Shown here in pieces: positions 9,797 through 19,277 of a DNA stretch of 64,000 nt. Under the pieces are notes generated by a model, which was not told the origin of the DNA, made no database searches, and worked only from the letters and a program-made list of their open reading frames with translations. The DNA lies in NCBI RefSeq assembly GCF_002286935.1, contig NZ_MVOH01000017.1:170076-234075 (forward strand), given 5' to 3'. Origin of the DNA: Bifidobacterium criceti. GTDB lineage: Bacteria > Actinomycetota > Actinomycetes > Actinomycetales > Bifidobacteriaceae. Position numbers and translations under genes: made by a program. Positions within the stretch are counted from its first letter, which is position 1. Every line of letters starts with the position of its first letter.

Positions 9797-10818
9797 AACA
9801 TGATCTCGTCCCAGCTGGGCACCGGGGGACGGTGGCGGCTCGATTTGCGTGTGTCCTTGTCGGCATGCGCATGTGTCGGTTCGTGCTCTTGAGCGGTCGT
9901 GTCCGCGGCGGGTGCGGCCGCCGGCGCGGGGGTGGTGGCGTTCCCGGAGGCTTGCGACTGTGCCGTGCCCGACGGAGCGGGATTTGGCGCAGGCGTCGAG
10001 CCGCCCTCCGGTTGTGCGGGCTGCTGGGGTAGCGGCACATCGATCGGTGCCGGCTGCGATTTCCGTTGCGGCTTCGGCTGCTGCGCTGTCGGCGTACCGC
10101 CACGCTGCCCCCATGCGGCGACGGTCTGCTCGATGCGGGCGGAGCGTGCGGAATCGCCGGGCAACGTGATCGACGTCGGGATCGCATCGTCAAGGACATC
10201 GTCCTGTTCGCCCGCGGCGACCGCGGCGCTCGGGGACGTCTCGCCGATGAGTTTACGCGCCGCGTTGTTGATGCATACGACCGAATTGTCATGCATGTTC
10301 CACGACCATTCCGCATGGATCGGGTGCCCCGCGGATGTGAACGACGCGATGATGCGCCACGGTTCGAGGCCACGGCGCGTCGCCTTCCAGCTCACGTCGT
10401 CACGCCTGACGCGCGCAGCGGCGAACGTGCGTTCGATGACGTCGCCGAGCGAGCGCATCCTCGACTCCTTCGGCGCGGGCACACGCAGGAACTGCTCGAT
10501 CGCATAGCTTTTCTCCGATTCGACGGCCGACGAGAAGCGGCGCACGAGGATCGGGCTCAGGTCGTACCGTTCGGCGACCTGGTCGGGGTCCATGCCGGCG
10601 CGGATGAGCGCTTGGATCTGTGAGATCGGCAATGTGCGCTGCTGTTGCGGCGCCTCCTCGACGTGCTGCTCCGACCGCAGCTGCTTGGCTTCGAGCATCG
10701 CGCGTTCGAGTGTCTCGTCGATGTTCACGGCGAACGGTGTGCCATCGACGGTGAACACGAGCGATCCGGTCTTCGTGACATGGTCGAACCGTGCAACCGG
10801 GTAGGAGTCACCTGCCAT
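9778..10818 (-). CDS. sepH: Septation protein SepH
   Basis: SepH is an actinobacterial cell-division protein that binds FtsZ and stimulates its assembly. The 346-residue protein has the conserved N-terminal DUF3071 domain with an internal helix-turn-helix-like part (MDPDQVAERYDLSPILVRRF, about 80-99). A long Pro/Gln/Ala/Thr-rich linker (about 220-325) follows, and the sequence ends in the typical PPVPSWDEIMFG tail. ATG 10818 is preferred over an upstream TTG because AAAGAGGTG lies 7 nt upstream. The final codons and stop are duplicated downstream in a direct repeat. The gene is transcribed away from the DUF4193 gene. Confidence 0.85.
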   Translation of the reverse strand: MAGDSYPVARFDHVTKTGSLVFTVDGTPFAVNIDETLERAMLEAKQLRSEQHVEEAPQQQRTLPISQIQALIRAGMDPDQVAERYDLSPILVRRFSSAVESEKSYAIEQFLRVPAPKESRMRSLGDVIERTFAAARVRRDDVSWKATRRGLEPWRIIASFTSAGHPIHAEWSWNMHDNSVVCINNAARKLIGETSPSAAVAAGEQDDVLDDAIPTSITLPGDSARSARIEQTVAAWGQRGGTPTAQQPKPQRKSQPAPIDVPLPQQPAQPEGGSTPAPNPAPSGTAQSQASGNATTPAPAAAPAADTTAQEHEPTHAHADKDTRKSSRHRPPVPSWDEIMFGKPKA

Positions 10819-10980
10819 GAGCAAACACCTCTTTCATCCAGAATGTGAGCAGTTTCCATTGTGCCCCACGTGTCGGATTTTACGTAACGGTTTCATCGTG
10901 TATCCTATGCGGGGAAAACCATGTATTGTATGGTGCGTCGCAATGGATAAGCCGCCATCAATCGATGAAAGGAATCGCTA

Positions 10981-11273
10981 TGGCACAGGATTATGATTCC
11001 CCGCGCAACAAGGACGAGGACGAGGAGTCGCTGCAGGCGCTCGGCAAGAGCTCGCAGAACTCCGCGACCGACATGGACGACGACGAGAACGCGATCGCCG
11101 AGGACTACGAGCTCCCCGGCGCCGACCTGAGCAACGAGGACGCGTCGGTGACCGTCATCCCGATGCAGGGCGACGAATTCATCTGCTCGGAATGCTTCCT
11201 TGTCAAGCACCGCAGCCAGCTCGCGTACACGACGCCTGACGGCCAGCCGGTGTGCAAGGAGTGTGCGGCCTGA
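10981..11273 (+). CDS. DUF4193 small zinc-ribbon protein
   Basis: This 97-residue acidic protein ends in a CSECFLVKHRSQL...CKEC four-cysteine zinc ribbon (about 72-95). It is a conserved actinobacterial family (DUF4193) of unknown function that is regularly found next to dut. The N-terminal half is rich in Asp/Glu and probably disordered. GAAAGGAATCGCT precedes the ATG. Its TGA is immediately followed by the ATG of dut, so the two are translated as an operon. Confidence 0.82.
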
Positions 11274-11743
11274 TGAGTTTCGACCCCGCCTACAACGAGC
11301 CGGAATCCACCGAGGTGCTCGTATGCCCGGTCGATCCGGACGCGCCGGTCGCCCTGCGGTATGCGCATGCGGGGGATGCGGGCGCCGACCTCATGACGAC
11401 CGAGCATATCGAGCTCAAACCGTTCGAACGTGCACTCGTGCACACCGGTGTACGCATCGCGTTGCCCGCCGGCTACGTCGCGCTCGTGCATCCGCGTTCC
11501 GGACTCGCCGCGAAACGCGGCGTGACGGTGCTCAACGCGCCCGGTACGGTCGATGCCGGCTACCGTGGCGAGGTCATGGTGCCGCTCATCAACCTCGACG
11601 CGCATGAGACGGCCGTCTTCGAACCCGGCGACCGAATCGCCCAGCTCGTCATCCAACGGTACGTCGAGGCGGTGTTCGTGCCCGCCACGTCGCTTCCCGG
11701 CTCGGACAGGGCCGAACGGGGGTTCGGGTCGACGGGCGTATGA
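11274..11743 (+). CDS. dut: Deoxyuridine 5'-triphosphate nucleotidohydrolase
   Basis: dUTPase converts dUTP to dUMP and pyrophosphate, keeping uracil out of DNA and feeding dTMP synthesis. The five trimeric dUTPase motifs are present: AGDAGADL (about 33-40), HPRSGLA (about 77-83), the APGTVDAGYRGE region (about 94-105), GDRIAQLV, and a C-terminal RGFGSTG glycine-rich arm. The 156-residue length is normal. The ATG follows the DUF4193 stop with no gap. AAGGAGTG sits about 12 nt upstream inside that gene, so translational coupling is likely. Confidence 0.93.
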
Positions 11744-11754
11744 CGACGCGCCGT

Positions 11755-11772
11755 CGCACGGTGCGCCGTGCG
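11755..11772 (+). terminator. Short hairpin after dut
   Basis: A CGCACGG/CCGTGCG 7-bp stem with a 4-nt loop lies 12 bp after dut and before the rel SD. There is no U tract, so it may only be a weak terminator or attenuating hairpin. Confidence 0.35.
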
Positions 11773-11828
11773 TAGAATGAAATGACGCCATGCGACCGGC
11801 ATGGCGCGCCCATGGGAGAGGAGAGTGG

Positions 11829-14174
11829 ATGATGGTGGATACGGACGACGAGATGCAGCCCGCCAACATGCTCGGCTGCGAGATCAGCGAGAACCCGTTG
11901 GATCCCCTTGCCCCGATCCTCTCGATCTGCAGGCAGCACCATCCCGACGAGGACATGGAGATCCTCTCACGCGCCTACGAGCGCGCCGTCATCCAGCATT
12001 CCACGCAGCGCCGCAAATCGGGCGAGCCGTACATCATCCATCCGCTCGCCGTCGCGCAGATCCTCGCCGACCTCGGCATGGGTCCGCTCGTCGTCGCGGC
12101 GGGCCTGTTGCATGACACGGTCGAGGACACCGATTACACGCTCGACGAGTGCCGCGCGGAGTTCGGCGACACCGTCGCCGGTCTCGTCGACGGTGTCACG
12201 AAGCTCACGAAGATGGACTACGGCGACTCCGCGCAGGCGGAGACGATCCGCAAGATGGTCGTCGCGATGAGCCGTGACGTGCGTGTGCTCGTCGTCAAAC
12301 TCGCCGACCGTGTGCACAACGCGCGCACGTGGCGATACGTCAAGCCGTCGAGCGCGCAGAAAAAGGCGCGCGAGACGCTCGACGTCTATGCGCCGCTCGC
12401 GAACCGCCTCGGCATGAACGCGATCAAGACGGAACTCGAGGAGCTGAGTTTCAAGGTCCTCTATCCGAAGATCTACAACGAGATCGTCATGCTCGTCGCG
12501 CACCGCGCGGGACAGCGCGAAGTCTACCTCAAGCAGATCATCGCCGAGATCAACGAGGATCTGGGCGACCTCGACATCCACGCGATGGTCACGGGACGGC
12601 CGAAGGACTATTTCTCGATCTACCAGAAAATGATCGTGCGCGGGCATGATTTCTCCGACATCTACGACCTCGTCGGCGTGCGCATCATCGTCGACACGAT
12701 CCAGGACTGCTATGCCGTGCTCGGCGCCGTGCACGCGCGATGGAACCCGGTCCCCGGACGGTTCAAGGACTACATCGCGATGCCGAAGCTCAACATGTAC
12801 CAGAGCCTGCACACGACCGTCGTCGGCCCCGGCGGCAAACCCGTCGAGATCCAGATCCGCACGTGGGACATGCACCGTCGCGCCGAATTCGGCATCGCCG
12901 CGCATTGGAAGTACAAGGCGAACGGCCAGGCGGGGCGCGCGCTGAGCACCCCCGATAAGAAGGACCGTGAGCGCGGCCGGCAGGAGCTTGAGGAAGGCGA
13001 CAACCTCAAATGGATCCAGCAGCTCGCCGATTGGACGAGCGAGACGCCGGATTCGGATGAGTTCCTTGGTTCGCTCAAGGAGGACCTTGGTGCGGCCGAA
13101 GTGTATGTGTTCACGCCGAAAGGCAAGATCGTCTCGCTTCCCGCGGACGCCACGCCCGTCGATTTCGCGTACGCCGTGCATACCGAGGTCGGCCACCGCA
13201 CGATGGGCGCACGTGTCAACGGCAGGCTTGTGCCGCTCGACACGACGCTTGAGAACGGCGACACGGTCGAGGTGCTCACGAGCAAGTCGGACACGGCCGG
13301 GCCGTCGCGTGATTGGCTGAGTTTCGTCAAGAGCCCGAAGGCGCGCAACAAGATCCGCCAATGGTTCAGCAAGGAACGGCGCACCGAGGCGATCGAGGAG
13401 GGGCGCGACGAGCTGACGCGCGCGATCCGCAAACGCAATCTGCCCGTCAACACGTTGCTCACGCCCGAGGCGATGGTCGGCGTCGCCGACGACCTCAACC
13501 TGCCGAACGTCGAGGCCGTCTACGCGGCGATCGGCGAAGGCCAGGTCTCGACGCAGAACGTCATCTCCCATCTGGTCAAGGACGCCGGCAGCGACGAGGT
13601 GGCCGAGGAGGCGGAGGAGGAGGTCCTCCCGCTGCGCGTGCCGAAGCACCGCCACGGCGGCTCCGGGCCGGGCATCGCAGTCAAGGGCGTCACCGACATC
13701 TGGGTCAAGCTCGCCAAGTGCTGCATGCCGGTGCCCGGCGACAGCATCGTCGGGTTCATCACGCGCAACGAGGGCGTCTCGGTGCACCGGGTCGACTGCC
13801 TCAACATGATCAACCTCAAGCGCCGCGAGCCCGAACGCGTCGTCGACGTGTCGTGGACGAACGACAAGGGCCTGTTCATGGTGCGCATCCAGGTGGAGGC
13901 GCTCGACCGGCCGCATCTGCTGTCCGACGTGACGCGCGTGCTGTCCGACCACGGCGTCAACATCCTCTCCGGCTCGATCGCGACCGGCTCGGACCGTGTG
14001 GCCACAAGCCAGTTCAGCTTCGAGATGGCCGACCCGCAGCATCTGAACACGCTGCTGTCCGCGGTGCGCAAGATCGACGGCGTCTTCGACGTCTACCGCC
14101 TGACGGGGGCGAAGGATTCCGCGCAGCCGCGCATGCGGCGCATCCATGCGGGCCACGAACAGCAATCACACTGA
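11829..14174 (+). CDS. rel: Bifunctional (p)ppGpp synthetase/hydrolase Rel
   Basis: The single long RSH protein makes and degrades the stringent-response alarmone. The 781 residues carry an HD hydrolase domain with YIIHP (68-72) and LLHDTVED (93-100), so hydrolysis should be active. Next come a synthetase domain with RFKDYIAMPK and YQSLHTTV, a TGS domain (EVYVFTPKGKIVSLP), the conserved-cysteine region (AKCCMPVPGD) and a C-terminal ACT domain. GGAGAGGAG precedes two adjacent ATGs at 11829 and 11832; I use the first. The gene converges on the cyclophilin, with a large palindrome between them. Confidence 0.95.
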   Translation: MMVDTDDEMQPANMLGCEISENPLDPLAPILSICRQHHPDEDMEILSRAYERAVIQHSTQRRKSGEPYIIHPLAVAQILADLGMGPLVVAAGLLHDTVEDTDYTLDECRAEFGDTVAGLVDGVTKLTKMDYGDSAQAETIRKMVVAMSRDVRVLVVKLADRVHNARTWRYVKPSSAQKKARETLDVYAPLANRLGMNAIKTELEELSFKVLYPKIYNEIVMLVAHRAGQREVYLKQIIAEINEDLGDLDIHAMVTGRPKDYFSIYQKMIVRGHDFSDIYDLVGVRIIVDTIQDCYAVLGAVHARWNPVPGRFKDYIAMPKLNMYQSLHTTVVGPGGKPVEIQIRTWDMHRRAEFGIAAHWKYKANGQAGRALSTPDKKDRERGRQELEEGDNLKWIQQLADWTSETPDSDEFLGSLKEDLGAAEVYVFTPKGKIVSLPADATPVDFAYAVHTEVGHRTMGARVNGRLVPLDTTLENGDTVEVLTSKSDTAGPSRDWLSFVKSPKARNKIRQWFSKERRTEAIEEGRDELTRAIRKRNLPVNTLLTPEAMVGVADDLNLPNVEAVYAAIGEGQVSTQNVISHLVKDAGSDEVAEEAEEEVLPLRVPKHRHGGSGPGIAVKGVTDIWVKLAKCCMPVPGDSIVGFITRNEGVSVHRVDCLNMINLKRREPERVVDVSWTNDKGLFMVRIQVEALDRPHLLSDVTRVLSDHGVNILSGSIATGSDRVATSQFSFEMADPQHLNTLLSAVRKIDGVFDVYRLTGAKDSAQPRMRRIHAGHEQQSH

Positions 14175-14194
14175 TCCGGATGGTGGTCAGGTCC

Positions 14195-14272
14195 CGCTTT
14201 TTCCTGATACGGCGCAGGGGGCGTCGCCATCGTACGATGGCGACGCCCCCTGCGCCGTATCAGGAAAAAGCG
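14195..14272. terminator. 78-bp perfect palindrome between rel and the cyclophilin
   Basis: Both 39-bp arms are exactly complementary with no loop (centre between 14233 and 14234). It starts 20 bp after the rel stop and ends 31 bp from the cyclophilin stop. The outer part begins CGCTTTTT and ends AAAAAGCG, so a transcript from either side forms a hairpin whose descending arm ends in a run of U. A bidirectional intrinsic terminator is the simplest reading. Confidence 0.8.
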
Positions 14273-14303
14273 CCTGTCAGGCCGCTCTTGGTTGGGACTT
14301 CGT

Positions 14304-14843
14304 TCAGCCCTTGATTTCGATCGATTCGATCATGACCGGTTCGAGCGGGCAGTCGCGCGCGTCGGTCGCGACCGCGTCGATCTTGTCGACGACGGCCTTC
14401 GACGCCTCGTCGGCGACTTCGCCGAAGATCGTGTGGTGGCCGTCGAGCCACGGCGTCGGCACGGTCGTGATGAAGAACTGCGAGCCGTTCGTGCCGTGGG
14501 GCTTGCCATCGGCGCCGGGTGCGAGGCCCGCGTTCGCCATCGCGAGCAGGTAGGGGCGGTCGAACTTGAGCGTCGGGACGATCTCGTCATCGAAATCGTA
14601 TCCGGGGCCGCCCGTGCCGGTGCCGAGCGGGCAGCCGCCCTGGATCATGAAATCCTTGATGACACGGTGGAACGTCAGTCCGTCGTAGAAGCGCTCATTC
14701 GACTGTTCGCCCGTGAACGGGTCGCGCCATGTGCGCTTGCCGCTCGCAAGCCCAAGGAAGTTGTCGACGGTCTTCGGCGTCTTGTCGTCGAAGAGGTTGA
14801 TTGTGATATCACCTTCGGAGGTGTGCATGATAATAGTGGTCAT
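14304..14843 (-). CDS. Peptidyl-prolyl cis-trans isomerase, cyclophilin type
   Basis: This 179-residue cyclophilin should accelerate prolyl isomerisation in the cytoplasm, since it has no signal peptide. Active-site blocks are visible: [15 protein letters not shown] (about 60-74) with the catalytic Arg, [10 protein letters not shown] (about 117-126) and [12 protein letters not shown] (about 133-144). The start ATG 14843 gives the usual [14 protein letters not shown]-terminus; the SD is poor (AAGG almost touching the ATG). It converges on rel. Confidence 0.9.
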   Translation of the reverse strand: MTTIIMHTSEGDITINLFDDKTPKTVDNFLGLASGKRTWRDPFTGEQSNERFYDGLTFHRVIKDFMIQGGCPLGTGTGGPGYDFDDEIVPTLKFDRPYLLAMANAGLAPGADGKPHGTNGSQFFITTVPTPWLDGHHTIFGEVADEASKAVVDKIDAVATDARDCPLEPVMIESIEIKG

Positions 14844-14931
14844 ACCTTGACACGGTAGCATACGGGCGTGCTCGCCGCGTGCGCCGATGCCCGCGTGGCG
14901 AACGCGGCGGCGCGGCCCACGCGTCACCGGC

Positions 14932-15759
14932 TCACAGCACGCCGAAACGCCGCAGCGCGTGCGCGACGCCGTCGTCGTCGACGTCTTGCGTGACATAGTC
15001 GGCGGCGGCCTTCGCCTCGTCGGTGCCGTTGCCCATCGCGACGCCGACATGCGCGTACCGCAGCATGTCCACGTCGTTGCCGCCGTCGCCGAACGCCATC
15101 GACTCTTCGCGTGTGAGCCCCGCGTCGGCGAGGAGCGCCTCCATGCCGCGGTCCTTGCCGCCGGAGGCGGGGATGAGGTCGACGAACGCGGGATGCCAAC
15201 GCACGCCGCGCACGGCCGGGCATGCGCCGACGATCTCACGTTCCCCGTCGACGTCCACATAGGGGCTGATCTGGTAGATGGGGTGGTCGTCGATGCGCGT
15301 GTGCGGGTCGACGAAGCGCACGCGCGGCGCCGTCTTGCCGAGCGACTTCCACATCGCGCGCATCTGTGCGGAATCATGGTTGGAATACGTCGTATCGCGC
15401 TCGGCGAACACAGCGGACACGTCGGGGTGCGCGTCGAGCCATGCGACGATGCGGCGCACATCACCCCAATCGATCGGCACATCGGATACGACGGTGCCGT
15501 CCGGCCTCCAGCACAACTGCCCGTTGACGCCGGCGACGCCATCGAACGACACAGGGATCGAGTCGAGGACGACCTTCATCTGCTCAGGCGAACGCCCTGT
15601 GCAGATGAAGGTCCTTATACCCTTGCCGCGCAGCGCGGCAAGCGCGTCGAGCGTCGAACGCGGCACGGCATGCGTCGCGAAGCTCGTCAGGGTGCCGTCG
15701 ATGTCGAAGAACACGGCGCGTATGCGATGGCCATCCGGGAGGAGCGGTGAAGTCGTCAT
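14932..15759 (-). CDS. HAD-superfamily phosphatase, Cof type
   Basis: The 275-residue protein has HAD motif I FFDIDGTL (about 17-24), motif II TFICTGR with the threonine near 52, motif III Lys near GGKDRG and motif [12 protein letters not shown] (about 229-238). The capped Cof/sugar-phosphatase subgroup usually dephosphorylates sugar phosphates or flavin/pyridoxal phosphates; the substrate here is unknown. It is a single gene, 88 bp upstream of the cyclophilin on the same strand, and could share its transcript. Confidence 0.85.
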   Translation of the reverse strand: MTTSPLLPDGHRIRAVFFDIDGTLTSFATHAVPRSTLDALAALRGKGIRTFICTGRSPEQMKVVLDSIPVSFDGVAGVNGQLCWRPDGTVVSDVPIDWGDVRRIVAWLDAHPDVSAVFAERDTTYSNHDSAQMRAMWKSLGKTAPRVRFVDPHTRIDDHPIYQISPYVDVDGEREIVGACPAVRGVRWHPAFVDLIPASGGKDRGMEALLADAGLTREESMAFGDGGNDVDMLRYAHVGVAMGNGTDEAKAAADYVTQDVDDDGVAHALRRFGVL

Positions 15760-15881
15760 GGTGGCAATCCTACCGTGGGTTCATCTCACGAAACGGACAC
15801 GACGGCGGCGGCCTCGGCGGCGCACGGCGGAACACGACGGTGGGGAAGGCCCGTCATCATGGCCCGCGAACACCGTCTATA

Positions 15882-16042
15882 AACGGAAACGATAACGAAA
15901 GGTGCGATCGAGGTCCTGAACGGTCGTATCCTTGAACACGTCGCACAACCGGACGTCCACAGCGGGCAGCGGGACGCCACGGCGTGCAGGACCACCACGA
16001 TAGGGAAACGACAGACCAGTCACCACAAACAACGGAGAGCAG
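15882..16042 (+). promoter_or_regulatory. Possible structured leader and shared motif upstream of metQ
   Basis: The roughly 160 bp before metQ contain AACGGAAACGATAACG (15882-15897), similar to a motif upstream of the sulfhydrylase gene. Two long-range pairings follow: GTGCGA (15902-15907) with TCGCAC (15941-15946), and GGTCCTG (15912-15918) with CAGGACC (15987-15993). Because the second crosses the first, a pseudoknot is possible. I could not match it to a known SAM riboswitch class. The rest of 15760-16042 shows no gene. Confidence 0.35.
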
Positions 16043-17074
16043 ATGAGCCAGAACAACACGAACGAACCGGGCAAGGCACCGGAGCTCAACACCGACGAAC
16101 CGGTGCGCGTCAACCATACGGCGCGCAACATCATCATCGCGGTCCTCGTCGTCCTGCTCGTCGCGGCGGGCGCCTTCTTCGGCTTCCACCAGGCGAACAA
16201 AGGCAACGGCGGTGCGGCGGCAAGCGCCGAGACGAAGGGCACGAAGGACAACCCGGTCAAGATCGGCGTCGTCGGCGCGACCGATCCCCAGTGGGTCGAA
16301 TTCAAGAAGCAGGCCGAAGCGAAGGACCTGTACGTCGACATCGTCGACTTCCAGGACTACACGAGCGAGAACCCGGCGCTCGATGCGGGCGACCTCGACA
16401 TGAACGAGTTCCAGCATCTGCTCTACCTCGCGAACTACAACGTGCAGAACAACAAGAACCTGCAGCCGCTCGGCGGCGTCGCGATCTACCCCCTCGGCGT
16501 CTACTCGGCGTTCGGCAAGGACGGCAAGCCGAAGTACACCGACATCAAGGACCTGCCGGCGGGCTCGACCGTCGCGATCCCGAATGACGAGACGAACCAG
16601 GCGCGCGCGATCGGCGTGCTCAAGGCGGCCGGCGTCGTCACGCTCAAGGGCGACTGGACGGCGTTCACGATCCCGCAGGACATCGATGAATCGAAGTCGA
16701 AGATCAAGGTCGTGCCGATGAAGGCCGAACAGATCGCGAACACGCTCAAGGCGGGCGGCGACGACCTGTCCGCGGGCGTCATCAACAACGACTACGTCGC
16801 CGACGCGGGCCTCGACCCGACCGACGCGATCTACCAGGACGACGCCGAATCCGAGGAGGCGCGCCCATACATCAACATCTTCGCCGTGCGCGCCGACGAT
16901 GTGAACAACGACGTCTACAAGAAGGTCGTCGACATCTACCAGACGAAGCCCGTGCTCGACGCGCTCCAGGAGGAATCGGCCGGCACCGCCGTGTTCGCGG
17001 ACAAGTTCACACAGGCCGAGCTCGCGACGTACCTCAACGACATCGAGGACGACATCCGCGCGCACAGCAAGTGA
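16043..17074 (+). CDS. metQ: Methionine ABC transporter substrate-binding protein
   Basis: This 343-residue NlpA/MetQ-family protein binds L- or D-methionine for the MetNI importer encoded next. The binding domain begins near residue 70 (KIGVVGATDPQW) and shows VDFQDYTSENPALDAGDLDMNEFQHLLYL and IPNDETNQARAI, all typical of MetQ. There is no lipobox cysteine. Instead a charged N-terminus precedes one strong transmembrane helix (about 29-50), so it should be anchored by a signal anchor rather than a lipid. CGGAGAGCAG provides the SD for ATG 16043. It heads the metQ-metN-metI unit. Confidence 0.9.
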   Translation: MSQNNTNEPGKAPELNTDEPVRVNHTARNIIIAVLVVLLVAAGAFFGFHQANKGNGGAAASAETKGTKDNPVKIGVVGATDPQWVEFKKQAEAKDLYVDIVDFQDYTSENPALDAGDLDMNEFQHLLYLANYNVQNNKNLQPLGGVAIYPLGVYSAFGKDGKPKYTDIKDLPAGSTVAIPNDETNQARAIGVLKAAGVVTLKGDWTAFTIPQDIDESKSKIKVVPMKAEQIANTLKAGGDDLSAGVINNDYVADAGLDPTDAIYQDDAESEEARPYINIFAVRADDVNNDVYKKVVDIYQTKPVLDALQEESAGTAVFADKFTQAELATYLNDIEDDIRAHSK

Positions 17075-17224
17075 GCGCCCGTCACCGGTCACATATCCGT
17101 GCCGCCCATGCCGCTACAATGGCGGCGGGCGGCACGTCGCGTACACACGGCGCGCACCGCGGGACCCGCGGCACCGCGCGCCCACGCACAACGCAGGCAA
17201 CGACAGAGGAGACAAGGCGGCACA

Positions 17225-18472
17225 ATGACGCAAGGCAACGAACCCATCATCGTCTTCGACCATGTGGTCAAGGAGTTCACGGTACGCGGCGCGAAGAAGA
17301 CGATGCGCGCCGTCGACGACGTCTCGCTTTCAATCGACGAAGGCGACATCTTCGGCATCATCGGCTATTCGGGAGCCGGCAAATCGACGCTCGTGCGCAT
17401 GATCAACGCGCTCGAACAGCCGACGAGCGGCACCGTGACCGTCATGGGCAACGACGTGTCGCATATGGGCGAAGGCCGGCTGCGCCCCGTGCGGCAGAAG
17501 ATCGGCATGATCTTCCAACAGTTCAACCTGTTCTCGCAGAAGACGGTCGCGCAGAACATCGCATACCCGCTCAAACTCGACCATTGGCGCAAGGACTACC
17601 AGGACAGGCGCGTCAAGGAGCTGCTCGAATTCGTCGGCCTCGCCGAACACGCGGACAAATACCCGTCGCAGCTGTCCGGTGGCCAGAAGCAGCGCGTCGG
17701 CATCGCGCGCGCATTGGCGACGAATCCGAAGATCCTGCTCGCCGACGAGGCGACGAGCGCACTCGACCCGGAGACGACGACCGAGGTGCTCCAGCTGCTC
17801 GAACGCGTCAACAAACAGCTCGGCATCACAATCGTGCTCATCACGCACCAGATGAACGTCGTGCAGCAGATCGCGAACCGCGTCGCCGTCATGAGCTCGG
17901 GCAAAGTCGTCGAACAGGGGAGTGTCTATGACGTCTTCGCCGCGCCGAAACAGCCGGTCACGAAACGCTTCATCGCGACGGCGATGGACGGTCTGCCCGA
18001 TCCGGCGCGCATCGCCGTCATGCGCGAACAGTGGCCGGGACGGCTTGTGACCGTCGTCATCCGCCAACGTGACATCGTCGACGCGAACGGCGATGTACTC
18101 GTGCCCGCCTCCGGACAGGACATCTCCGACCTCATCGCCGCGCACGGCATCCACAGCGGCCTGCTCTACGGCGGCATCGACACCGTGCAGGACATCGCGA
18201 TCGGTGCCGTGACGTACGAGTTCACCGGCGATCCGGCGAAGATCGACGCGTTCCTCGACGACCTTGCGCGCGGCAGCGACATCGTCGACTTCGGCACGAA
18301 GGACGCGCCGATCGACTACGACACGGCCGTCGCGCGCGCGCACATCGCGGACGCGCCCGCGCCACAGGGCGCACAAGGCACGCCCACGCTCGCCGACGAC
18401 CTCGAGATGGTCGAAGACGTCGACGACGTCGTCGAGATGAACCCCGACACCGCACGAAAGGAACGTGACTGA
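17225..18472 (+). CDS. metN: Methionine ABC transporter ATP-binding protein
   Basis: MetN energises methionine import. The 415-residue protein has Walker A GYSGAGKST (about 47-55), Q-loop FQQFNLF, signature LSGGQKQR, Walker B ILLADEATSALD and switch His in LITHQMN. A C-terminal NIL/ACT regulatory domain (about 265-350) binds methionine in the family and inhibits transport. The last 40 residues are an extra acidic tail. GAGGAGACAAGG lies before ATG 17225. Its TGA overlaps the metI ATG by one base, so the two are coupled. Confidence 0.93.
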   Translation: MTQGNEPIIVFDHVVKEFTVRGAKKTMRAVDDVSLSIDEGDIFGIIGYSGAGKSTLVRMINALEQPTSGTVTVMGNDVSHMGEGRLRPVRQKIGMIFQQFNLFSQKTVAQNIAYPLKLDHWRKDYQDRRVKELLEFVGLAEHADKYPSQLSGGQKQRVGIARALATNPKILLADEATSALDPETTTEVLQLLERVNKQLGITIVLITHQMNVVQQIANRVAVMSSGKVVEQGSVYDVFAAPKQPVTKRFIATAMDGLPDPARIAVMREQWPGRLVTVVIRQRDIVDANGDVLVPASGQDISDLIAAHGIHSGLLYGGIDTVQDIAIGAVTYEFTGDPAKIDAFLDDLARGSDIVDFGTKDAPIDYDTAVARAHIADAPAPQGAQGTPTLADDLEMVEDVDDVVEMNPDTARKERD

Positions 18473-19173
18473 TGCACACGACCGCATTCGACCATACCGT
18501 GACCCTCGCAAGCCGCAGCGACTGGAGCGTGCTCAAGCCGCTGCTCGCGCAATCGGTCGTCCAGACGCTGCAGATGGTGCTCATCACGATCGTCATCGGC
18601 GGCGTCCTCGGACTCGTCCTCGGCGTCATCCTCTACGGCACGCGCCCCGGCAACCTCTTCGAGAACCGCGTCGTCTACCGCGTGCTCGACATCCTCGTCA
18701 ACATTGTGCGGCCGATTCCGTTCATCATCTTCCTCGCCGCGATGCAGCCGCTCACCGTCAAGGTCGTCGGCACGTCGATCGGCACGACGGCCGCGATCTT
18801 CCCGATGTGCATCATGTGCACGTTCGCGACGTCGCGCCTCGTCGAACAGAACCTTGTGCCCGTCGACCACGGCGTCATCGAGGCGGCGCGCTCGATGGGC
18901 GCGTCGAAGTTCACGATCATCCGCACCGTGCTCATCCCAGAGGCGCTCGCGCCACTCATCCTCGCGTACGCGTTCCTGTTCATCGGCGTGCTCGACATGT
19001 CCGCGATGGCCGGATACATCGGCGGCGGCGGCCTCGGCAACTTCGCGATCGCCTACGGATACCAGAAGTTCGACCAGACCGTCACATGGACGGCCGTCAT
19101 CATCATGATCGTGCTCGTGCAGGTCGTGCAGGCGCTCGCGAACGCGATCGCGAAGCGGCTGCTGCGGCGCTGA
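18472..19173 (+). CDS. metI: Methionine ABC transporter permease
   Basis: The 233-residue membrane protein has five predicted helices and the permease EAA-type loop (EAARSMGASKFTIIRTVLIPEALAPLI) that contacts MetN. The ending AMAGYIGGGGLGNFAIAYGY is characteristic of MetI. It starts at the ATG overlapping the metN stop, with GAAAGGAACG as SD. Together with metQ and metN it forms a complete importer. Confidence 0.93.
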   Translation: MHTTAFDHTVTLASRSDWSVLKPLLAQSVVQTLQMVLITIVIGGVLGLVLGVILYGTRPGNLFENRVVYRVLDILVNIVRPIPFIIFLAAMQPLTVKVVGTSIGTTAAIFPMCIMCTFATSRLVEQNLVPVDHGVIEAARSMGASKFTIIRTVLIPEALAPLILAYAFLFIGVLDMSAMAGYIGGGGLGNFAIAYGYQKFDQTVTWTAVIIMIVLVQVVQALANAIAKRLLRR

Positions 19174-19277
19174 CCGCGCACACGGCACGACATGCGAACG
19201 GGGAACCCCGAAAATCCGAGGAACCCCGGGCAACGCAGGAAGCACACAAGGAAGAAGAAGAGAAGAGGAGCGACACA

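Noticed and set aside
9741..10373. Alternate minus-strand frame within the sepH linker
   Set aside because: Arg/Ser/Pro-rich frame-shifted reading of the linker; ends in the repeated stop region by chance.
11967..14165. Minus-strand frame of 732 codons opposite rel
   Set aside because: Mirror frame of a conserved gene; the rel protein carries all expected motifs.
15760..16042. SAM riboswitch before metQ
   Set aside because: Expected by function, but I could not fit the sequence to a known SAM class; reported only as a possible structured leader.
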